Below are positions 15,717-22,650 of a stretch of DNA of 37,964 nt, in pieces. Origin of the DNA: CG1-02-35-72 sp045046885 (GTDB lineage: Bacteria; Bacteroidota; Bacteroidia; Flavobacteriales; Flavobacteriaceae); assembly GCA_045046885.1 (NCBI GenBank), contig JASFYX010000008.1, forward strand, positions 1 through 37,964. Reading direction: 5' to 3'. The notes beneath the pieces were generated by a model, which did not search any database, was not told the origin of the DNA, and saw nothing but the letters and a program-made list of their open reading frames with translations. The stretch's first letter is position 1. The number at the start of each line of letters is the position of its first letter. Made by a program: the position numbers and the translations under genes.

Positions 15717-16451
15717 ATGGAAGTTTTAGGTATAGATATTGGTGGATCGGGCATTAAAGGGGCTATAGTCAATTTAAAAACAGGTAAGTTTATTTCAGAA
15801 AGGCATCGTATTCCCACACCCAAACCTGCTACACCTAATGACATTGCCAATACTGTTAAAGAATTGGTCGCTTTTTTTAATTGGAAAGGTGCTGTAGGGT
15901 GTGGCTTTCCCACCATCATTAAAAATGGTGTGTGTCAAGCCCACGGCAATCTACACAAAGATTGGATGGGTGTCAATGCCGAAAAACTATTTGCAGATAT
16001 TACCGGCTTAAATTTTACAGTCATAAATGACGCCGATGCCGCCGGATTAGCCGAAATGCATTATGGTGCTGGTAAAAATGTAAAGGGATTGGTCTTAACC
16101 ATTACTGTAGGTACGGGTATAGGCTCTGGCGCTTTTTTTAACGGACAACTGCTTCCCAATTTTGAACTAGGGCAAATGCTTTATAAAGATGGTCGGCTCA
16201 TAGAACAATATGCTTCAGATACCGCTAGAAAAAATGAAGATTTAAGCTATAAAAAATGGACTAAACGCTTTAATTATTTTCTCAATTACGCCCATACTGT
16301 TTGTGCACCCGATTTGATAATATTAGGCGGTGGCATAAGTAATAAATTTTACAAATTCGAAAAATATATCGACTCTAAAACACCTCTTGTTTTAGCGCAA
16401 GCTCAAAATAATGCAGGGATAGTGGGAGCGGCTGTGGCGGGGAGAAGGTAA
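15717..16451 (+). CDS. ppgK: ROK-family kinase, polyphosphate glucokinase-like
   Basis: A 244-residue cytoplasmic sugar kinase. The N-terminal phosphate loop GIDIGGSGIKG (residues 5-15), the catalytic Asp in NDADAAGLAEM (D105 or D107) and GTGIGSGAF match the ROK/polyphosphate glucokinase branch; relatives phosphorylate glucose with polyphosphate or ATP. The family motif ELGH reads ELGQ (Q153 in place of His) and the following segment is remodelled (ASDTARKNEDLS is kept as in actinobacterial PpgK). The length is typical. It is divergent from the E1 gene and convergent with the small exported protein gene at 16475. Phosphoryl donor unproven. Confidence 0.8.
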   Translation: MEVLGIDIGGSGIKGAIVNLKTGKFISERHRIPTPKPATPNDIANTVKELVAFFNWKGAVGCGFPTIIKNGVCQAHGNLHKDWMGVNAEKLFADITGLNFTVINDADAAGLAEMHYGAGKNVKGLVLTITVGTGIGSGAFFNGQLLPNFELGQMLYKDGRLIEQYASDTARKNEDLSYKKWTKRFNYFLNYAHTVCAPDLIILGGGISNKFYKFEKYIDSKTPLVLAQAQNNAGIVGAAVAGRR

Positions 16452-16474
16452 CAGATATTGGCAATGGTTATCAA

Positions 16475-17032
16475 TTATTTTTCAACTATTTTATTATCTA
16501 TCAATTGATATCTTTTATATCTAATTATTTTTTTATCGTGCATAAATGTTTTGTTATTAAATTTTTGAAAACTGATATAGATTGTTCTGTTAGAAACTTT
16601 TTCGATAGATGTTATATCCGACACATCATTTCCTCCAAAACTATTTTGTATAAATTTTAATTTTCCATTACTGTTGACTGCAATTAAATATGAAAATTCG
16701 TAAGATCTACTTTCAAATGCTCCTCTTTCTAATTTTACCAATACATCTTCATGTTTATCGTTATTTAAATCTGCCTTAATAATTTTATTACTATTAAAAA
16801 CATAGTATTCCTTTATCAAGTCTTCTAGCGGATTGTTTTCATATTCATTTTTTTCCACGTAAGGTAAAACGCAATCTCCATTTGTGTTTTTTTCGAGTTC
16901 TAGAAAATGTAATTCAGGGTGTGATTTTTTTAAATATTCAATAACCTTATTACTGTATTCTTCCGATTTTATTTCTTTTTGTCCGTAAGAATTCATAGTT
17001 AAGAAAAACAGAATAAAGTATATTTTTTTCAT
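16475..17032 (-). CDS. Small exported protein of unknown function with an FG-GAP/EF-hand-like loop
   Basis: A 185-residue protein with a signal peptide (MKKIYFILFF up to SYGQ). The mature part holds ADLNNDKHEDVLVKLERG (near residue 87), a DxNxDxxxD calcium-loop pattern of the kind found in FG-GAP/VCBS repeats, and then a beta-strand-rich stretch reading FSYLIAVNSNGKLKFIQN. Only one such repeat is seen, so it is not a full propeller. I do not recognise the family. It converges with the ROK kinase gene and lies upstream of the M28 peptidase gene on the same strand, with about 100 bases between them. Probably periplasmic or outside the cell. Confidence 0.65.
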   Translation of the reverse strand: MKKIYFILFFLTMNSYGQKEIKSEEYSNKVIEYLKKSHPELHFLELEKNTNGDCVLPYVEKNEYENNPLEDLIKEYYVFNSNKIIKADLNNDKHEDVLVKLERGAFESRSYEFSYLIAVNSNGKLKFIQNSFGGNDVSDITSIEKVSNRTIYISFQKFNNKTFMHDKKIIRYKRYQLIDNKIVEK

Positions 17033-17097
17033 TTTATTTTTTAAGGTAGTGAAACAGGTCTATTTAGTATAGATATGATATTTTTTATACATCTTCC

Positions 17098-17130
17098 AAC
17101 TGAACACCGTTAACTGAATACTGATAACTA
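17098..17130. repeat. Degenerate 14-bp tandem repeat in an intergenic gap
   Basis: AACTGAACACCGTT (17098-17111) is followed directly by AACTGAATACTGAT (17112-17125, 11 of 14 identical) and a partial third copy AACTA. It sits immediately after the M28 peptidase stop codon and fills a third of the gap. Short repeats of this kind are known in intergenic regions of Flavobacteriia genomes. Confidence 0.5.
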
Positions 17131-17131
17131 T

Positions 17132-18511
17132 TTACTTTACCCCATACTTATCAAACAAATACAACATTGAAGCCATTGTAGCAGCACCCAGTTCGAGTTC
17201 GCGTTTATTTACGGCATCTAATTTATCTATAGCGGTATGGTGGAAATCGAAATAGCGTTGTGAATCGGGTTGTAAACCAAATATGACATTCCCTTTGGTA
17301 TTGAGATGTCCTACATCAGCACCCCCACCGCCTCTAGCAAAAACGTGAATTAAATAAGGTGCAAACAAAGGTTTCCATTTTAAAACTTGTGCATAATTGG
17401 CATCGTTACAATTAAAGCCAAAACCACGGGGTGTAAAACCACCCGCATCAGACTCTAAAGCTACGATATGATTTTCCTTTTTTTCTTTGGCAATTTCGGC
17501 ATATTTTTTTCCACCTTTCGAGCCGTTTTCTTCGTTCATAAAAAGCACAACTCTTATACTACGTTTGGGGCGGTAGCCTGTTTCTTTAAACAATCGCAAA
17601 ACCTCCATAGATTGTACAATTCCGGCACCGTCATCTTGCGCGCCTTCGGCTAAATCCCAAGAATCTAAATGACCGCCAACAACTATATATTCGTCTGGAA
17701 AAGTACTGCCCGTCAATTCTCCAATTACATTAAACGAAGGCGCATCGGGAAAAGTTTTACACGATTGCTTAAAATAAAAACGTGTATTCGGATTGACTTG
17801 TAACTCTTTGTGTAATCTTTCTGAAGCCAAGGTACTTATAGCTGCCGTAGGTATTTTTTGCGCGTCGGGTGTATCGCCATAACTCATAACGCCTGTATGT
17901 GGATAATCGTCTAAGCGTAAGTTCATAGAGCGTACAATTGCTCCAACAGCACCATATTTTCCAGCTACTCTAGCTCCGTTAAAACGTTGTCCGACAGCCC
18001 CGCCATAAGCACGAAAAGTGCGGATTAAATCGGCTTGCATAGGACGGTTGTAAAACACTATTTTACCACGGACTTTCTCTCCCAAAGCTTCGACTTCTTT
18101 TACACTTTGCACTTCAATAACCTCAGCCATTAAGCCATTTCTACCTTTTGTGGCTACAGAGCCGCCAAGCGCACAAATAGGCGCTGTAATACGGCCTTTT
18201 TTGGTTACAATATAAGCTTCTTCTTTAGTGCCACGCTCCCAATGTGGCACCATTACAGGCTGTAACCACACTTTGTTAAGTCCCAATTTTTCAAGTTCAT
18301 TTTTACCCCATTCAACAGCTTTTTGCGCATTGGCAGAGCCTGATAAACGCCCACCAATATCTTGGGTTAAATGGGTCAGCCATTGGTAACTCTTTCCGTT
18401 AAGTAAAGAGGTGTTGTAAAACTTTTTAATCTGAGTAGAATCTTGTTTGTCGGTTTGTGAAAAAACGACAGAAGTCGTCACAAAAACAAAAAGGTAAAAA
18501 AACTTTTTCAT
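17132..18511 (-). CDS. Exported M28-family zinc peptidase
   Basis: A 459-residue exported aminopeptidase or carboxypeptidase of family M28. The signal peptide ends VVFSQ. A protease-associated-like insert occupies about residues 120-260, then the co-catalytic zinc site is complete: GGHLDSWD (His and Asp), DDGAG (bridging Asp), NEENGSKG (catalytic Glu and ligand Glu), ESDAGG (Asp) and HHTAID (His). It should act in the periplasm or outside the cell to remove terminal residues from peptides. The response regulator gene lies 21 bases upstream on the same strand, suggesting co-transcription. Confidence 0.88.
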   Translation of the reverse strand: MKKFFYLFVFVTTSVVFSQTDKQDSTQIKKFYNTSLLNGKSYQWLTHLTQDIGGRLSGSANAQKAVEWGKNELEKLGLNKVWLQPVMVPHWERGTKEEAYIVTKKGRITAPICALGGSVATKGRNGLMAEVIEVQSVKEVEALGEKVRGKIVFYNRPMQADLIRTFRAYGGAVGQRFNGARVAGKYGAVGAIVRSMNLRLDDYPHTGVMSYGDTPDAQKIPTAAISTLASERLHKELQVNPNTRFYFKQSCKTFPDAPSFNVIGELTGSTFPDEYIVVGGHLDSWDLAEGAQDDGAGIVQSMEVLRLFKETGYRPKRSIRVVLFMNEENGSKGGKKYAEIAKEKKENHIVALESDAGGFTPRGFGFNCNDANYAQVLKWKPLFAPYLIHVFARGGGGADVGHLNTKGNVIFGLQPDSQRYFDFHHTAIDKLDAVNKRELELGAATMASMLYLFDKYGVK

Positions 18512-18532
18512 AGGTTAGGTTTTTGAGTTTAT

Positions 18533-19696
18533 CTATTTACTGGCATACAATTTTATATCTTCTACAGATATTTCAGCACCGCCCAAAATAATAAGGCGTT
18601 CAACCACATTGCGCAATTCACGGATATTACCCGTCCAATTATAGGTTTTTAGTTTCTCTATGGCTTTATCTGAAAAAGTTTTAGGGGCTATCCCCTGCTC
18701 TTCTGTAATTTTTTTAGAAAAGTGTGCCACCAACAACGGAATATCTTCTAAACGCGTATTTAACGAAGGCACGTCAATTAAAATAACCCCTACACGATGG
18801 TACAAATCTTCTCTAAAACGGCCTTCGGCAATTTCTTTTTTAAGATTTTTGTTAGTAGCGGCAATTAAGCGGACATTCACTTTAATATCTTTATCGCTTC
18901 CTACCCTGCTTATTTTATTTTCTTGTAAAGCCCGTAATACTTTGGCTTGTGCCGATAAGCTCATATCGCCAATTTCGTCTAAGAAGATTGTCCCACCATT
19001 AGCGGATTCAAATTTTCCAGCACGGTCTTTATGCGCGCCTGTAAACGACCCTTTTATATGACCAAATAATTCGCTTTCAATAAGTTCAGAAGGTATAGCC
19101 GCGCAATTAACCTCAACCAAAGGTGCTTTAAAGCGGGTGCTTTTTTCGTGTAACCAATGGGCTACCAATTCTTTGCCTGTACCGTTAGCGCCCGTTATTA
19201 AAACACGGGCATCTGTAGGAGCGACCTTATCAATAATAGCTTGGATATTTTTTATGGCTTCAGATTCGCCAATCATTGTGTAATTTTGACTGACTTTCTT
19301 TTTAAGTCGTTTGTTTTCTACCACCAAAACTTTTTTATCTAAAGCATTTCTAATAGCGGTAAGCAAGCGGTTTAAATCGGGTGGTTTAGAAATGTAATCA
19401 AAAGCGCCCATACGCATAGTAGCCACCGCCATATCTAAATCGCCGTGACCAGAAATCATTATAAAAGGAATTTCGGGTTTTATTTTTTGTGTCTTTTCTA
19501 AAACCTCAATCCCATCCATTTTAGGCATTTTAATGTCGCATAAAACAAGGTCGTAATCGTTATTTTTTATGAGTTCAATACCTTCAAGACCGTCCTCTGC
19601 TTCGCTTACTTCATAGGCTTTATTTTCTTCGACAATAATTTTTGATAGCACACGCCTAATGGCGGCTTCATCTTCTATGATAAGTATTTTGTTCAT
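18533..19696 (-). CDS. NtrC-type sigma-54 response regulator lacking the HTH domain
   Basis: A 387-residue cytoplasmic regulator. The receiver domain (residues 1-120) has the acidic patch EDE, phosphoacceptor D54 in LVLCDIKMPKMDG and the conserved Lys in ISKPPD. The AAA+ domain follows with a Walker A GANGTGKE and the sigma-54 contact loop GSFTGA (216-221, GAFTGA in most relatives). After the R-finger region and TGNIRELRNVVERL the chain stops within about 20 residues, so the Fis-type helix-turn-helix of NtrC proteins (usually about 60 more residues) is absent. No partner histidine kinase is in the window. It precedes the M28 gene in an apparent two-gene unit. Confidence 0.88.
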   Translation of the reverse strand: MNKILIIEDEAAIRRVLSKIIVEENKAYEVSEAEDGLEGIELIKNNDYDLVLCDIKMPKMDGIEVLEKTQKIKPEIPFIMISGHGDLDMAVATMRMGAFDYISKPPDLNRLLTAIRNALDKKVLVVENKRLKKKVSQNYTMIGESEAIKNIQAIIDKVAPTDARVLITGANGTGKELVAHWLHEKSTRFKAPLVEVNCAAIPSELIESELFGHIKGSFTGAHKDRAGKFESANGGTIFLDEIGDMSLSAQAKVLRALQENKISRVGSDKDIKVNVRLIAATNKNLKKEIAEGRFREDLYHRVGVILIDVPSLNTRLEDIPLLVAHFSKKITEEQGIAPKTFSDKAIEKLKTYNWTGNIRELRNVVERLIILGGAEISVEDIKLYASK

Positions 19697-19704
19697 CCCA
19701 TCCT

Positions 19705-19729
19705 AAATCCTTCCCTCTAGGAAGGATTT
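19705..19729. promoter_or_regulatory. Hairpin directly upstream of the response regulator gene
   Basis: AAATCCTTCC (19705-19714) and GGAAGGATTT (19720-19729) form a perfect 10-bp stem with loop CTCTA. On the minus strand it begins 13 bases after the ABC permease stop codon and ends 8 bases before the regulator ATG. It has no T run on the minus strand, so it may be an attenuator, a processing site or a weak terminator. Confidence 0.45.
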
Positions 19730-19742
19730 TATTTATTAATTA

Positions 19743-21059
19743 TTAATATCTCAACCATTTATACATTTCTTTATAGCTTGGTTTTTTACCATACATTAAA
19801 ATACCTACACGGTAAATTTTAGCGGCAAACCATACCACACCCAAAAACGTCACTAAAAGCAATACCATTGAGGTCACTATTTGCCACCACGGCACGCCAA
19901 AGGGTATCCGCATAAGCATAACTATGGGCGACGTTAACGGAAATATTGAAAAGCCCACAGCAATAGGGCCATGTGGATTTTCGATGACAGAAAAACCGAC
20001 ATAAATAGCCACCATTAAGGGTAATAAAACAGGCATCATAAATTGTTGTGTGTCTGTTTCGCTGTCAACAGCAGCCCCAATAGCTGCATAAATGGAACTA
20101 TAAATTAAGTACCCACCTAAAAAGTAAAATATAAAAGAGAAAAATAAGGTGAAAAACGGAAAATCTTTAAGTTCGTGTAAAACTAAAGTCAGATTACCCG
20201 AAACTGATTCTTGCATTTGGGCTGTCATCTCGGGCGTTAATTGTGGTGAGTTGCTAGAAAGTGCCGTAAAATCGGCGCCTAAAGCACTTGAAATAACAAA
20301 CATTAAAAGGCTGGCTGATACAATCCAAATAATAAACTGTAAAATACCCGCCAAGGCGTTGCCTAAGATTTTACCCAACATCAGTTTAAAGGGTTTAACC
20401 GATGAAATAATGACTTCAATAATCCGATTTGTTTTTTCTTCAATAACACTTCGCATAACCGATGTGCCATAAATAATAATGAACATAAAAATTAGATAGC
20501 CAAACCCGCCACCAGCTACCATTTTTAAAATACTACCAATTTTTGAAGCTTTTTCGCCACTGTACTTTTCTGTATTTATTTCTACATCAGTATTTGCTGC
20601 TTTAATTTTGGCAATATCAAACCCCAATTTTTCTATTTTAAGATCACGTATTTTTCGTTGGAATTTTCCTTCTAAATTATTGATTAAATTCAGACTAGGA
20701 GAACCTTCTCCAAAAAACGAAATACTCTTAGCTAAAAGGTCTAAACTATCTTGCTTTGGTATATAAACCAAACCGTAATATTCTGATTTTACAGCTTTGG
20801 CTTTGGCCTCTTTTAAGGTTAACTCCTTTAGATTTATATACTTGGTTGTTTTTGTATCTTTAAAAACATTTGCAAACACCCCAGAATTATCTATATAAGC
20901 TATGTTGCGTACTTCTTCGCTGTTTTTAATATTCAAATAAGCTATTAAAGCAACCATAGCCACCATTATTATGGGACTTAAAATGGTCATAACTATAAAT
21001 GATTTATTTTTGACTTTAGCCAAAAATTCACGTTTTATAATGAGTTTTAGTTTATACAT
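19743..21059 (-). CDS. ABC-2-type exporter permease (NatB-like)
   Basis: A 438-residue inner-membrane protein. One N-terminal TM (about residues 20-42, after KREFLAKVKNKSF), a long extracytoplasmic domain of about 130 residues, then about five or six TM segments in the C-terminal half, as in the ABC2_membrane_3 family that includes the Na+ exporter permease NatB. A highly conserved stretch EEKTNRIIEVIISSVKP is present. The cognate ATPase gene overlaps its start by 8 bases. Substrate (Na+, drug or peptide) is not evident. Confidence 0.82.
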   Translation of the reverse strand: MYKLKLIIKREFLAKVKNKSFIVMTILSPIIMVAMVALIAYLNIKNSEEVRNIAYIDNSGVFANVFKDTKTTKYINLKELTLKEAKAKAVKSEYYGLVYIPKQDSLDLLAKSISFFGEGSPSLNLINNLEGKFQRKIRDLKIEKLGFDIAKIKAANTDVEINTEKYSGEKASKIGSILKMVAGGGFGYLIFMFIIIYGTSVMRSVIEEKTNRIIEVIISSVKPFKLMLGKILGNALAGILQFIIWIVSASLLMFVISSALGADFTALSSNSPQLTPEMTAQMQESVSGNLTLVLHELKDFPFFTLFFSFIFYFLGGYLIYSSIYAAIGAAVDSETDTQQFMMPVLLPLMVAIYVGFSVIENPHGPIAVGFSIFPLTSPIVMLMRIPFGVPWWQIVTSMVLLLVTFLGVVWFAAKIYRVGILMYGKKPSYKEMYKWLRY

Positions 21060-21987
21060 TTTTGTTGTTATTTATGGCTTGAATAAAAATATCGTTGGCG
21101 CTTGGCACCAATTCTACAAAGTGGTTTATAGAAGCTTTTGCACTTAAGTAATTTAACAAATCGTTTGACGATTCGTTTTTAGGTAACTTAATATTGAGCT
21201 TTAAATCGTGGTTTAACGATTTAAAAACGGCCGGTTCTATCACAAATTTTGAACTAATTTCTGATTTTAGGGCTTCTAAGTCATCGGCTACCAAACCGAC
21301 TTCAAAAGTATTGGTTTTATATTGTTTTTTAATATCTACCAATTTTCCTTCTAACAATTTATTCGCTTTATTAATCAGGGCAATATGGTCGCATACTTCT
21401 TCTACACTCTCCATACGGTGTGTAGAAAATATTATGGTTGCCCCCCTTTTGCGTAATTCTAAAATTTCATCGCGAATTAAATTGGCATTAATAGGGTCAA
21501 ATCCGCTAAAGGGCTCGTCAAAAATTAATAATTTAGGTTCGTGTAAAACGGTAACTATAAATTGAACCTTTTGCGCCATCCCTTTTGAGAGTTCTTGCAC
21601 TTTTTTACCCCACCAATCGCCAATTTCAAATTTATCAAACCACATTTTAAGTTTGGCTTTGGCATCGACTTTAGTCATACCTTTGAGCTGCGCCAGATAA
21701 ATAACTTGCTCACCCACTTTCATATTTTTATACAGGCCGCGCTCTTCAGGTAAATACCCGATAGAGGCTATATGATCCGGTTTTAATTTCTCGCCATCTA
21801 GATATATCTGTCCCTCGTCTGGCCCAGTAATCTGATTTATTATGCGGATTAAAGTTGTTTTCCCTGCACCATTAGGCCCCAATAACCCAAAGATACTCTC
21901 CTTTGGGACATCTATAGAAACCTTGTTTAAGGCACGGTAATCGCCATAAACTTTTACGACATTTTCTACTTTTAATAATGAATTCAT
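21052..21987 (-). CDS. ABC transporter ATP-binding protein (NatA-like)
   Basis: A 311-residue cytoplasmic ATPase with Walker A GPNGAGKTT (37-45), a Q loop near residue 80, signature LSKGMAQKV in place of LSGGQ, Walker B LLIFDEPFSGFDP and an H loop STHR. The LSKGM signature and the C-terminal extension of about 90 residues are typical of the NatA and other ABC-2 exporter ATPases. It is the first gene of a two-gene unit with the permease, overlapping by 8 bases, and it diverges from the marR/fad operon. Confidence 0.88.
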   Translation of the reverse strand: MNSLLKVENVVKVYGDYRALNKVSIDVPKESIFGLLGPNGAGKTTLIRIINQITGPDEGQIYLDGEKLKPDHIASIGYLPEERGLYKNMKVGEQVIYLAQLKGMTKVDAKAKLKMWFDKFEIGDWWGKKVQELSKGMAQKVQFIVTVLHEPKLLIFDEPFSGFDPINANLIRDEILELRKRGATIIFSTHRMESVEEVCDHIALINKANKLLEGKLVDIKKQYKTNTFEVGLVADDLEALKSEISSKFVIEPAVFKSLNHDLKLNIKLPKNESSNDLLNYLSAKASINHFVELVPSANDIFIQAINNNKNV

Positions 21988-22060
21988 AAATTATTTTTAA
22001 TACTTAGTAGGTAGTAAGCTATAACTATTCGTTACAAAAATACTTTGTTTTACAAGGAAA

Positions 22061-22068
22061 CAAATATA
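22061..22068 (-). promoter_or_regulatory. Promoter -7 element for the ABC exporter genes
   Basis: TATATTTG on the minus strand matches TAnnTTTG, 73 bases before the ATPase start codon. It diverges from the marR promoter, whose -7 element is about 80 bases away. No TTG at the -33 distance. Confidence 0.45.
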
Positions 22069-22125
22069 GTAATAAGGTACAGTTAAATAAAAATGTTAAC
22101 AATTATTTAAATTTTTAAATTTTAT

Positions 22126-22137
22126 TATGCGCGCATA
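22126..22137. promoter_or_regulatory. Palindrome at the marR promoter, candidate operator
   Basis: TATGCGCGCATA is a perfect 12-bp palindrome and extends to 18 bp (22123-22140) with a single mismatched pair. It is GC-rich within very AT-rich intergenic DNA and lies where the -33 element of the marR promoter should be, so a bound MarR dimer could block RNA polymerase. Binding is inferred from position and symmetry. Confidence 0.6.
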
Positions 22138-22148
22138 GTATTTTTTTC

Positions 22149-22156
22149 TATCTTTG
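22149..22156 (+). promoter_or_regulatory. Promoter -7 element of the marR/fad operon
   Basis: TATCTTTG matches TAnnTTTG and ends only 4 bases before the marR ATG. With the usual start of transcription a few bases past this element, the mRNA would have almost no leader. Confidence 0.6.
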
Positions 22157-22160
22157 GAAA

Positions 22161-22619
22161 ATGAATAGAGACCAATCAATAGACCATTGTTTAAGAGCTA
22201 GCTGGCAAGCAGTTGCCAAAATGTACAACGAACAAGCGTCTAAACACGATAGTACTATGGCTATGGCCTTTGTCCTTTTAAATATAGATTATGAAAACGG
22301 CACCCCTTCTACAGCTTTGGGGCCACAGATGGGTATGGAAGCGACAAGTTTATCGCGTATTTTAAAATCTATGGAAGACAAACAGCTCATTTACAGAGAA
22401 CGCAATCCGGAAGACGGACGTAGTGTTTTAGTTAAACTAACCGATTTAGGAAAAACAAAACGCGAGATTTCAAAACAATCTGTTATCAGATTTAACCGAG
22501 CTGTTTACAATAATATATCAGAAGAAAAAATAAATAATTTTATAGAAGTGACTAAAATCATAACCAGGTTGGTAAACGAAAAAGCTATTTATAATAATTC
22601 TGAAAGTAAAACAATTTAA
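22161..22619 (+). CDS. MarR-family transcriptional regulator, first gene of the fad operon
   Basis: A 152-residue winged-helix regulator. The recognition region TSLSRILKSMEDKQLI (about 71-86) is followed by the beta-hairpin wing around PEDGRSVLVKLTDLGK, the standard MarR pattern; dimerisation helices are at both ends. It is the first gene of the beta-oxidation operon, 31 bases before the fadJ-like gene, and a palindrome overlaps its own promoter. The likely role is an autorepressor of the operon, released by a fatty acid or acyl-CoA ligand, by analogy with other regulators of beta-oxidation genes. Ligand and operator binding are inferred. Confidence 0.85.
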   Translation: MNRDQSIDHCLRASWQAVAKMYNEQASKHDSTMAMAFVLLNIDYENGTPSTALGPQMGMEATSLSRILKSMEDKQLIYRERNPEDGRSVLVKLTDLGKTKREISKQSVIRFNRAVYNNISEEKINNFIEVTKIITRLVNEKAIYNNSESKTI

Positions 22620-22650
22620 AATTGACTAAACAAAACATAAATATTTTACA

